From the NCBI RefSeq assembly GCF_014203705.1, contig NZ_JACHJR010000001.1, forward strand, positions 4,030,001 to 4,094,000: a stretch of DNA of 64,000 nucleotides, written 5' to 3'. The stretch comes from Kitasatospora gansuensis (GTDB lineage Bacteria > Actinomycetota > Actinomycetes > Streptomycetales > Streptomycetaceae). The position numbers were made by a program, and so were the translations under genes. Shown in pieces: positions 40,648-47,941 of this stretch. The notes below the pieces were generated by a model. That model was not told the origin of the DNA. It made no database searches and saw only the letters and a program-made list of their open reading frames with translations. Numbering within the stretch: position 1 is the first letter of the stretch; every line of letters starts with the position of its first letter.

Positions 40648-43029
40648 ATGTCCCTCGTTGACAACGACCGCTTCGCCATGCCCGCGAACGGTTCGGACGC
40701 CCTCGACACCCTGGTCGAGACCCCCGAGGTCGAGATCCTCGACGACTCCCTCCTCGACGACTCCGCCGAGCTGGTCGACTCTGCCGAGCTGGTCGAGGAG
40801 ACCGAGGCCGAGCCCACCGAGCCCACCGTCACCTTCGGCGACCTCGGTCTGCACGACGACGTGGTGCGGGCCCTGAACAAGCGCGGCGTCACCACCCCGT
40901 TCCCGATCCAGGCCGCGACCATCCCGGACGCGCTGGCCGGCAAGGACGTCCTCGGCCGTGGCCGTACCGGCTCCGGCAAGACCCTGAGCTTCGGTCTGCC
41001 GATGCTGACCCGGATCGCCGGCGCCGAGGGCCGCACCAAGCCCAAGCACCCGCGCGGCCTGATCCTGGTCCCGACCCGCGAGCTGGCCATGCAGGTCGCC
41101 GACGCGCTGGAGCCGTTCGGCTCGGTGCTCGGCCTCAAGCTCAAGGTCGTCTGCGGTGGCACCTCGATGTCCAACCAGATCTACGCGCTGGAGCGCGGTG
41201 TCGACGTCCTGGTCGCCACCCCCGGCCGCCTGCGTGACCTGATCAACCGCAACACCGCCAAGCTCGACGAGGTCATGGTCACCGTCCTGGACGAGGCCGA
41301 CCAGATGGCGGACATGGGCTTCCTGCCCGAGGTCACCGAGATCCTCGACAAGGTCCCGAGCGGCGGCCAGAGCCTGCTGTTCTCGGCCACCCTCGAGAAC
41401 GAGATCGACAGCCTGGTCAAGCGCTACCTGAAGAACCCGGTCACCCACGAGGTCGACGCGGCCCAGGGCGCGGTCACCACCATGAGCCACCACATCCTCG
41501 TGGTGAAGCCCAAGGACAAGGCCCCGATCACCAACGCGATCGCCGCCCGCAAGGGCCGCACGATCATCTTCGTCCGTACCCAGATGGGTGCCGACCGGGT
41601 GGCCGAGCAGCTGATCGAGGCCGGTGTGAAGGCCGACGCGCTGCACGGCGGGATGACCCAGGGCGCCCGTACCCGGGTGCTCGGTGACTTCAAGGACGGC
41701 TACCTCAACGTGGTCGTCGCCACCGACGTCGCCGCCCGTGGCATCCACGTGGACGACATCGACCTGGTGCTGAACGTCGACCCGGCCGGTGACCACAAGG
41801 ACTACCTGCACCGCTCCGGCCGGACCGCTCGCGCGGGCCGCTCCGGTGCCGTCGTCACCCTGGTGCTGCCGCACCAGCGCCGTGGCGTCTTCCGCCTGAT
41901 GGAGGACGCGGGCGTGGACGCCTCGCGTCACATCCTCGACCACGCCTTCGACCCCGAGGTGGCCCGGATCACCGGCGCCCGCTCGCTGGTCGAGGTGCAG
42001 GCCGAGTCGGCCGCCGGGATCGCCGGTGCCGCCGAGCGTGAGGTCGCCGACATGGCGCGCCAGCTGGAGCGCGCGCAGCGTCGCGCCAACGAGCTGCGCG
42101 AGGAGGCCGACCGGCTGGCCGCCCGGGCCGCTCGCGAGCGGGCCGAGCTGGGCATCGAGGACGAGCCGGTCGTCGAGACCGCCGCTGTTGAGGCGTCGGA
42201 GGGTGGCGAGGCCGCCGAGACCGTGGCCGCGCCGGCCGAGGTCGAGGCCGACCGCGCCCCGGCCTACCGCGAGGCGCGCAACGAGCGTCCCTCGTACGGT
42301 GACCGCGAGCAGCGTGGTGGCGGCTTCAACCGCGACCGCGATGACCGTGGTGGCCGTTCGGGTGGCTTCAACCGCGATGACCGTGCCCCGCGTACCGGTG
42401 GTTTCAACCGGGACGACCGTCCGGCCCGTTCGTTCGGTGACCGTGACAACCGCTCCGGTGGTTTCAACCGCGATGACCGTGGTGGCCGTTCGGGTGGCTT
42501 CAACCGCGATGACCGTGCCCCGCGTACCGGTGGTTTCAACCGGGACGACCGTCCGGCCCGTTCGTTCGGTGACCGTGACAACCGCTCCGGTGGTTTCAAC
42601 CGCGATGACCGTGGTGGCCGTTCGGGTGGCTTCAACCGTGACGACCGTGCCCCGCGCACCGGTGGTTTCAACCGCGACGACCGCCCCTCCGGTGGCCGTT
42701 CGTTCGGTGGTGACCGTGACAACCGCTCCGGTGGCTTCAACCGTGACGACCGTGCCCCGCGTACCGGTGGTTTCAACCGGGACGACCGTCCGGCCCGTTC
42801 GTTCGGCGACCGCCCGTCCTTCGGTGACCGCGACAACCGTGGTGGCGGCAGCCGTCCGTTCGCCCGTCGTGACGACCACCGCTCCGGTGGCCGCCCGCAG
42901 ACCGGTGGCACCGGTGGTGGCTTCAACCGTGACGACCGCGGCGGCCGCCCGTCCTTCGGCGACCGCGACAACCGTGGCGGCGGCTCCTTCGGTGGCGGCG
43001 ACCGCAACAAGCCGCGCTGGAAGAACTGA
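40648..43029 (+). CDS. DEAD-box RNA helicase with repeat-rich RNA-binding tail
   Basis: A 793-aa helicase. Residues about 70-440 form the core: FPIQAATIPDAL (Q motif), GRTGSGKT, VPTRELA, LDEADQMADMGF (DEAD), FSATLE and HRSGRTARAGRSG. Residues 445-540 are acidic and coiled. Residues about 545-793 are a low-complexity Arg/Gly/Asp/Asn tail built of GGFNRDDR-type units. Similar tails bind RNA and promote phase separation. ATG 40648 follows GGAAGG by eight bases. The 197-bp region upstream is partly AT-rich and may include a structured leader. Confidence 0.93.
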   Translation: MSLVDNDRFAMPANGSDALDTLVETPEVEILDDSLLDDSAELVDSAELVEETEAEPTEPTVTFGDLGLHDDVVRALNKRGVTTPFPIQAATIPDALAGKDVLGRGRTGSGKTLSFGLPMLTRIAGAEGRTKPKHPRGLILVPTRELAMQVADALEPFGSVLGLKLKVVCGGTSMSNQIYALERGVDVLVATPGRLRDLINRNTAKLDEVMVTVLDEADQMADMGFLPEVTEILDKVPSGGQSLLFSATLENEIDSLVKRYLKNPVTHEVDAAQGAVTTMSHHILVVKPKDKAPITNAIAARKGRTIIFVRTQMGADRVAEQLIEAGVKADALHGGMTQGARTRVLGDFKDGYLNVVVATDVAARGIHVDDIDLVLNVDPAGDHKDYLHRSGRTARAGRSGAVVTLVLPHQRRGVFRLMEDAGVDASRHILDHAFDPEVARITGARSLVEVQAESAAGIAGAAEREVADMARQLERAQRRANELREEADRLAARAARERAELGIEDEPVVETAAVEASEGGEAAETVAAPAEVEADRAPAYREARNERPSYGDREQRGGGFNRDRDDRGGRSGGFNRDDRAPRTGGFNRDDRPARSFGDRDNRSGGFNRDDRGGRSGGFNRDDRAPRTGGFNRDDRPARSFGDRDNRSGGFNRDDRGGRSGGFNRDDRAPRTGGFNRDDRPSGGRSFGGDRDNRSGGFNRDDRAPRTGGFNRDDRPARSFGDRPSFGDRDNRGGGSRPFARRDDHRSGGRPQTGGTGGGFNRDDRGGRPSFGDRDNRGGGSFGGGDRNKPRWKN
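42361..42624 (+). repeat. Two identical 132-bp coding repeats in the helicase tail
   Basis: 42361-42492 and 42493-42624 are identical over 132 bp, each encoding 44 residues with GGFNRDDRAPRTGGFNRDDR and PARSFGDRDNRSGGFNRD. A third, diverged copy follows from 42625. This is exact repetition at the DNA level, in frame. Confidence 0.9.
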
Positions 43030-43047
43030 CGCTCGGTAGCTCCTGAG

Positions 43048-43084
43048 ACGGGCCCGCTCCACTTCGGTGGGGCGGGCCCGTTTC
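43048..43084 (+). terminator. Terminator of the helicase gene
   Basis: ACGGGCCCGC with a matching GCGGGCCCGT arm and TTTCGTTT downstream. Confidence 0.8.
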
Positions 43085-43131
43085 GTTTATTGGCGTGCCG
43101 TGGGGGCGCAGGGGTCGCTAGCGTCCTGGGC

Positions 43132-43938
43132 ATGAGCAGCAGAATGCACGAAGTGGCCACCGTGAACGAGGCGATCGCCGAGCGGGGGAGCTACCCGGTC
43201 GGCGGTGTCGAGGTCGAGGTGGGCGGGCTGCTGGCCGCGGCCCGGGCCGGGACGGTGTCGTACGGTCCGTCGGATCGGCCTGCGGCCACCGGGGCGTTCG
43301 GTGGGGTGCCGGAGGTGACGGCCGAGGGCAGCATGCAGGCCGCCCGGCGGCTGACCGAGGAGGGCGGCTCGCACGTCGCGGTGCTCAACTTCGCCTCGGC
43401 CCGCAACCCCGGGGGCGGCTACCTGCGCGGGGCGAAGGCGCAGGAGGAGGACCTCTGCCGCAGTGCCCTGCTCTACCACTGCCTGCTGGCCGCGCCCGAC
43501 TACTACGAGGCGCACCGCGCCTCCGGCGACCTCCACTACAGCCACCGGGTGATCTGGTCCCCGGCGGTGCCGGTGATCCGGGACGACCGGCGCGAGCTGC
43601 TCGCGCAGCCGTACACCGTCTCGTTCCTCACCTCGCCCGCGCCCAACGCCGGGCAGCTGACGCTCCGTTCGGAGGGCCGGCCGGTGGACGTCCGGGCGGT
43701 GCTGGCGGAGCGGGCCGGGCGGGTGCTCGGGGTCGCGGCGGCGCACGGGGTGCGGGAGTTGGTGCTCGGGGCCTGGGGCTGCGGGGTGTTCCGCAACGAC
43801 CCCGCCGAGGTGGCGGAGGCGTTCGCGGAGGCGCTCGGCTCGTACGGGGGGAGCTTCGACCGGGTGGTGTTCGCGGTCTGGGACCGTACGCCGGTCTCGG
43901 CCAACCGGGCCGCCTTCGAGGCGCGGTTCGGGGCCTGA
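43132..43938 (+). CDS. Bacterial-type poly(ADP-ribose) glycohydrolase-like protein (TIGR02452)
   Basis: A 268-aa macrodomain-type protein. NFASARNPGGGYLRGAKAQEEDLCR contains the GGG-x6-8-QEE signature of poly(ADP-ribose) glycohydrolases, with the catalytic Glu pair in QEE. VLGAWGCGVFRNDP is the second macrodomain loop. It should remove ADP-ribose polymers or related modifications. ATG 43132 lies seven bases after TAGCGT, so the transcript is probably leaderless. Confidence 0.85.
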   Translation: MSSRMHEVATVNEAIAERGSYPVGGVEVEVGGLLAAARAGTVSYGPSDRPAATGAFGGVPEVTAEGSMQAARRLTEEGGSHVAVLNFASARNPGGGYLRGAKAQEEDLCRSALLYHCLLAAPDYYEAHRASGDLHYSHRVIWSPAVPVIRDDRRELLAQPYTVSFLTSPAPNAGQLTLRSEGRPVDVRAVLAERAGRVLGVAAAHGVRELVLGAWGCGVFRNDPAEVAEAFAEALGSYGGSFDRVVFAVWDRTPVSANRAAFEARFGA

Positions 43939-43957
43939 CCGGCTGAGCCGCTGGCGG

Positions 43958-44671
43958 TTACGGGCGGAGGGCGTCCCGGAGGGTGTCGAGCTCGGTGTCG
44001 GTGACGCCGTGGGCGCGGAGGTAGGCGGGGATGGAGCCGTGCAGGGCGTCGATCCGGGCCAGGGCCGCGAGGAGGTTGTCGGAGCGGACCGGGTGGGCGA
44101 ACTGTTGGCGGCCGTGTTCGTCGGTGTAGGGGAGCGGGCCCTGGTCGAGGCCGAGGCCGGCGTTGGAGCGCAGGTAGTCGGTCATGATCTCGGCCTCGGA
44201 GAGGCCGGCCAGTGAGTGGATCACCGCGATGGTGAGGCCGGTGCGGTCCTTGCCGACGGCGCAGTGGATCACGGCGGGGAAGGCGTCCGGCTCGGCCAGC
44301 CGGCGGACGGCGCCGGCCACGGCGGGCCCGCCGACCTCGGCCATGAAGGGGTAGGCCTCCGCCTGGGTGGCCGGCCAGGTCGGCTTCGAGCCGTCGTTGT
44401 CCGGGACCAGCGGGAGGTGGTGCTGCCGGTACGTCAGGCCGTGGCGCTCGTTCGGCCAGACGGCGAGCTCGGCCGCGGTGCGCAGGTCGATGACGGTCCG
44501 GACGCCGAGGGCCTTCAGCCGCTGGGCGCCGTCCGGGGTCATCCGGTTGAGGGAGCCGGAGCGGAACAGCAGGCCGGTGCGGAGGCCGCCCACCCCCGCG
44601 TCGCGGAAGTTCTGCACGTCGGGTACGGCGAGGAGGGTGGACGTGGCATCGAACTCACGGTCGGTCGTCAT
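43958..44671 (-). CDS. Tyrosine/lipid phosphatase (Y_phosphatase3, MptpB-like)
   Basis: A 237-aa phosphatase. NFRDAGVGGLRTGLLFRSG is the N-terminal family signature and HCAVGKDRTG is the catalytic P-loop (Cys nucleophile, Lys and Asp as in triple-specificity phosphatases of the MptpB type). Substrates in that family include phosphotyrosine and phosphoinositides. ATG 44671 lies seven bases after TACGGT, suggesting a leaderless transcript. Confidence 0.9.
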   Translation of the reverse strand: MTTDREFDATSTLLAVPDVQNFRDAGVGGLRTGLLFRSGSLNRMTPDGAQRLKALGVRTVIDLRTAAELAVWPNERHGLTYRQHHLPLVPDNDGSKPTWPATQAEAYPFMAEVGGPAVAGAVRRLAEPDAFPAVIHCAVGKDRTGLTIAVIHSLAGLSEAEIMTDYLRSNAGLGLDQGPLPYTDEHGRQQFAHPVRSDNLLAALARIDALHGSIPAYLRAHGVTDTELDTLRDALRP

Positions 44672-44737
44672 GGCCGTCACCGTAGCGTGCACGGCACGGG
44701 GGGAAGGGCGAATTCCGGCAACCGGGACGGCCGTTGG

Positions 44738-45487
44738 TCAGCGGCCGCCGGCCAGGTCGAGGAAGGCGCCGGTGACGTACGAGGCGCCGGGCGAGAGCAG
44801 GTACAGGATGCCCTCGGCGACCTCCTCCGGGCGGCCGCCCCGGCCCATCGGGAGCAGCGGTCCGACCCGGTCCACCCGGGCGGGTTCGCCGCCGAGGGCG
44901 TGGATGTCGGTGTGGATCAGGCCGGGGCGGACGGCGTTGACCCGGATGCCCTCGGCGGCGACCTCCAGGGCCAGTCCGGTGGTCATGCTGTCCAACGCGC
45001 CCTTGGAGGCGGCGTAGTCGACGTACTCGTTGGGCGAGCCGAGCCGGGAGGCGGCGGAGGAGACGTTCACGATCGCCCCGCCCCGGCCGCCGTACCGGGT
45101 GGACATCCGGCGGACGGCGGCGCCCGCGCAGAGGAACGGGCCGGTGATGTTGGCGGCCCAGATCCGGGCCAGCCGGTCCTCGTCCAGCTCGTCCAGGCGG
45201 CCCTGCTTCTCCAGCGTCCCGGCGTTGTTCACCAGAGCGGTGAGCGGGCCGAACTCCTCGTCCACGGTGCGGAACAGGCGCTCGACCTCGGTGCTGCGGC
45301 TGACGTCCGCCCGGACCGCGAGCGCGCTGCCGCCGGCCGCCTCGATCCGCTCCACCACGCCGGCCGCCGCGGCCTCGTCGGTGCGGTAGTTGACGCACAC
45401 CCGGTAGCCGCGTTCGGCGGCCAGCAGTGCGGTGGCGGCGCCGATGCCGCGGCCGCCGCCGGTGATCAGGATCACTTCATCACTCAT
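44738..45487 (-). CDS. Short-chain dehydrogenase/reductase
   Basis: A 249-aa classical SDR: nucleotide motif TGGGRGIG, NNAG, catalytic Ser in VNVSSAAS and YAASK. The Arg in VNYRT after beta2 suggests an NADP preference. Substrate unknown; it is separated from the phosphatase gene by 66 bp. Confidence 0.93.
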   Translation of the reverse strand: MSDEVILITGGGRGIGAATALLAAERGYRVCVNYRTDEAAAAGVVERIEAAGGSALAVRADVSRSTEVERLFRTVDEEFGPLTALVNNAGTLEKQGRLDELDEDRLARIWAANITGPFLCAGAAVRRMSTRYGGRGGAIVNVSSAASRLGSPNEYVDYAASKGALDSMTTGLALEVAAEGIRVNAVRPGLIHTDIHALGGEPARVDRVGPLLPMGRGGRPEEVAEGILYLLSPGASYVTGAFLDLAGGR

Positions 45488-45541
45488 GGGCCGACCGTAA
45501 CCGATGGGCCGGAGCGGGTGGTTGCGGGGCTGCCTACCTGG

Positions 45542-46735
45542 TCACCGGGAGGCGGCTGAGGCGGCCCGGATGGCGGCGATCTTCGGGGCGCGGCTCTTCG
45601 GTGAGTCGAGGCTGAAGCCGCGGGCGTCGCCGAGCTGGTCCCGGACGAAGCTCTCGGTCCTGGCCACCGCCTCGCGCAGCGCCTCGTCGGGCGGCACGAA
45701 GAGCTGGTGGACGATCTCGCCCTCCTCGGGGTCGTACTCCCAGATCCCGACGATCCGGCCCCGGTCCACCACCAGGTGGCTCTGCGGGTCGGCCTCGGTG
45801 CCGAAACTGCGGCCGTCCTTGGCGGCGGGGGAGGAGCGCTCGGCGTCGGCGGGGTCGAGCAGGCGGGGCAGGTCGCGGTGCAGCAGGTGCAGGCCGTCGA
45901 TGCCGGCCAGCAGCGCGTACGACGGCGTGGTGGGAGTGCTGAACTCGTCGAATTCGAGCTGGAGTTGAGTGGGAATCAGCAGGTCGGTGCCGGGTAGTTC
46001 GGCCAGGTCGAGCGGGGCGGTGGCGGCCTTCGCGGTGGCGGCGGTGAAGCCGGTGAACCAGCGGAAGTGCTTGATCGAGGCCGGGGCGGCCCAGGAGAAG
46101 TACCGCTCGGCCAGCTCGGTGGCGGAACCGTGGACCGGCTGGTCCCAGCTGACGTAGCCGTAACGCTGTTGGTCCAGGCGGCCGTTGACGGGGACCCGGC
46201 GGATCAGCCCCCGGGCCTGCAGCAGGCCGAGGGCGATCGGCAGGGTGGTGGTCCGGCCGCGTTTGCGACCTGCGTCGCCGAGGCCGCGGACCGCGTCGCC
46301 GACCGCCGCGCGGATCGCCGGGGGCTCCAACGGGTCGGTGTCGGAGAGGACTTGGGAGATCGCCAGGCAGAGTTTCTCGATCTCGTCCCGGCTCACGCCG
46401 AGGTGCTTCCCGGCCATCGCCACGTCGCTCTCGGGCGCGGCGGCCCCGGCCGCCAGGCCGAGGGCGAAGTCGGCCGCCGGGAGCACGTACGTGCAGCCCC
46501 GGGCGGACGGCAGCTCGTGCACCTCCAGTGCGGCCACGGCGGCGTCCACCGCCACCCGGTCCAGCCCGGCCCGGGCGAACAGGCCCAGGTACGGGGCCGC
46601 GCCGCCGACCGACCGGGCCCAGCCGGTGGCCGTCAGCACCTCGGCCGCCGAGGCGCCCGGGTGGCCGCCGTCCAGCCACTGCCGGTGCGCCCACCAGCCG
46701 CGGAGCTTCGCCGTCGGGATCCCGCTGTTCGCCAT
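45542..46735 (-). CDS. Winged-helix DNA-binding domain protein (HTH_42 / AlkZ-like family)
   Basis: A 397-aa protein of the family that includes AlkZ and YcaQ DNA glycosylases. Repeated winged-helix segments are seen (LRGWWAHRQWLDG, LPIALGLLQARGLIRRVPVNG, HFRWFTGFTAATAKAA), and DPQSHLVVDRGRIVGIWEYDP is the typical C-terminal region. I cannot place the catalytic Q-x-Q motif with certainty. It may be a DNA repair glycosylase or a regulator. ATG 46735 is used; the longer frame to 46876 is unlikely. Confidence 0.8.
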   Translation of the reverse strand: MANSGIPTAKLRGWWAHRQWLDGGHPGASAAEVLTATGWARSVGGAAPYLGLFARAGLDRVAVDAAVAALEVHELPSARGCTYVLPAADFALGLAAGAAAPESDVAMAGKHLGVSRDEIEKLCLAISQVLSDTDPLEPPAIRAAVGDAVRGLGDAGRKRGRTTTLPIALGLLQARGLIRRVPVNGRLDQQRYGYVSWDQPVHGSATELAERYFSWAAPASIKHFRWFTGFTAATAKAATAPLDLAELPGTDLLIPTQLQLEFDEFSTPTTPSYALLAGIDGLHLLHRDLPRLLDPADAERSSPAAKDGRSFGTEADPQSHLVVDRGRIVGIWEYDPEEGEIVHQLFVPPDEALREAVARTESFVRDQLGDARGFSLDSPKSRAPKIAAIRAASAASR

Positions 46736-46878
46736 GGGGCCAGTATCGGTGGGGCGCGGGCCGGGCGGGTGCAGCGCTCCTGATGTGTCGCCGCCCGGGA
46801 CTGGATAACTGTTCGACTTCCGGGCGCCGGAGCCGGGAGACTGCGGTGACTGCCAGCGGCCGCCGAGGAGGCGCACCC

Positions 46879-47553
46879 ATGCACGTCCTGCTCTCCGGCA
46901 TCGTCGGTTCCACCGCGTACGGGCTCGCGCACGCGGGCTCCGACCTCGACCGGCTCGGCCTGTTCGCGGCGCCCACCGAGGAGTTCCACGGCCTGCACCG
47001 CCCGTCCGAGTCGCACGTCACCACCTCGCCCGACCGCACCCTGCACGAGGCGGCCAAGTGGTGCCGCCTCGCCCTCGGCGGCAACCCGACCGCGTCCGAA
47101 CTGGTCTGGCTGCCCGAGGAGCTGTACGAGGTGCGTACGCCGCTCGGCGAGGAACTGATCGCGATCCGTACCAGCTTCCTCAGCGAGCGCGCGGTCAAGA
47201 ACTCCTATCTCGGCTACGCCACCCAGCAGTTCAGGAAACTGACCACCCGGGACACCACCGACCCGGTCACCAGGGCCCGGGCCGCCAAACACGCCCGCCA
47301 CCTGATCCGTCTGGTCCGCCAGGGCATCGCCCTGCACGAGACCGGCCACCTGGAGATCCGGCTCGCCGACCCGGACGGGGTCCGCGCCTTCGGCGAACGC
47401 ATCGCCGACCACCCGGACCTCGCCGCGTCGCTGCTCGCCGACGCCGAAGACCGCTTCGGCCGTCCCGGTGTGCTGCCGGCCGCTCCGGACGAGGCGCCGG
47501 CCGAAGCCTGGCTGCGCCGGGTGCGGGCGGCGCACCTCGCCGGCAGCGCCTGA
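46879..47553 (+). CDS. Predicted nucleotidyltransferase (YcgL-like)
   Basis: A 224-aa protein of the DNA polymerase beta superfamily. GSTAYGLAHAGSDLDRLGLF contains the G-S and D-x-D metal motif. A helical C-terminal half (KHARHLIRLVRQGIALHETG) follows, as in COG3541 proteins. GAGGAG lies eight bases before the ATG. Role unknown; no partner HEPN gene is adjacent. Confidence 0.8.
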   Translation: MHVLLSGIVGSTAYGLAHAGSDLDRLGLFAAPTEEFHGLHRPSESHVTTSPDRTLHEAAKWCRLALGGNPTASELVWLPEELYEVRTPLGEELIAIRTSFLSERAVKNSYLGYATQQFRKLTTRDTTDPVTRARAAKHARHLIRLVRQGIALHETGHLEIRLADPDGVRAFGERIADHPDLAASLLADAEDRFGRPGVLPAAPDEAPAEAWLRRVRAAHLAGSA

Positions 47554-47654
47554 CGGCGGGCGCGGCGCGCACGGCAATCTGGTGGCCAGACAGCAGGGGG
47601 CACCGGGTAGGATCACGGTGGCGGCGCCCAGGTATGACGGGGGCGCAGGCTGAT

Positions 47655-47727
47655 GGGCCGCTAGCTCAATTGGCAGAGCTGCGGACTTTTAATCCGTAGG
47701 TTCAGGGTTCGAGCCCCTGGCGGCCCA
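47655..47727 (+). tRNA. tRNA-Lys (TTT)
   Basis: A 73-nt cloverleaf: acceptor GGGCCGC/GCGGCCC, anticodon loop CTTTTAA (TTT), T-arm CAGGGTTCGAGCCCCTG, discriminator A. Confidence 0.94.
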
Positions 47728-47735
47728 CCGTACTG

Positions 47736-47771
47736 AGACCCAGGTCAGGCACCAACTGACCTGGGTCTTTT
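47736..47771 (+). terminator. Terminator of tRNA-Lys
   Basis: AGACCCAGGTCAG / CTGACCTGGGTCT with a seven-base loop followed by T residues. Confidence 0.85.
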
Positions 47772-47941
47772 CGTTTCTGGCAGCTCGTCGAGGGCGGACG
47801 CCGGCATGTGGTGAGCGAAAAAGCTCTCGGCTCGTGGCAACCCTTTGCGGGGTCGGTGACCACAAGGGGGTGGACCCGGGCAGTGCCGGTGCCCGGGTCC
47901 ACCTTTCTCTCGAGACCAGTTCGCAAGGAGAACGTCCACCC

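Noticed and set aside
42300..42990. CRISPR-like repetition
   Set aside because: The repeats are in-frame coding units of 132 bp and short GGFNRDDR motifs without unique spacers.
40507..43062. Long minus-strand open frame (851 codons) opposite the DEAD-box helicase
   Set aside because: It is a codon-bias shadow: low-complexity Val/Thr/Glu repeats mirror the helicase tail, and the plus strand has all helicase motifs.
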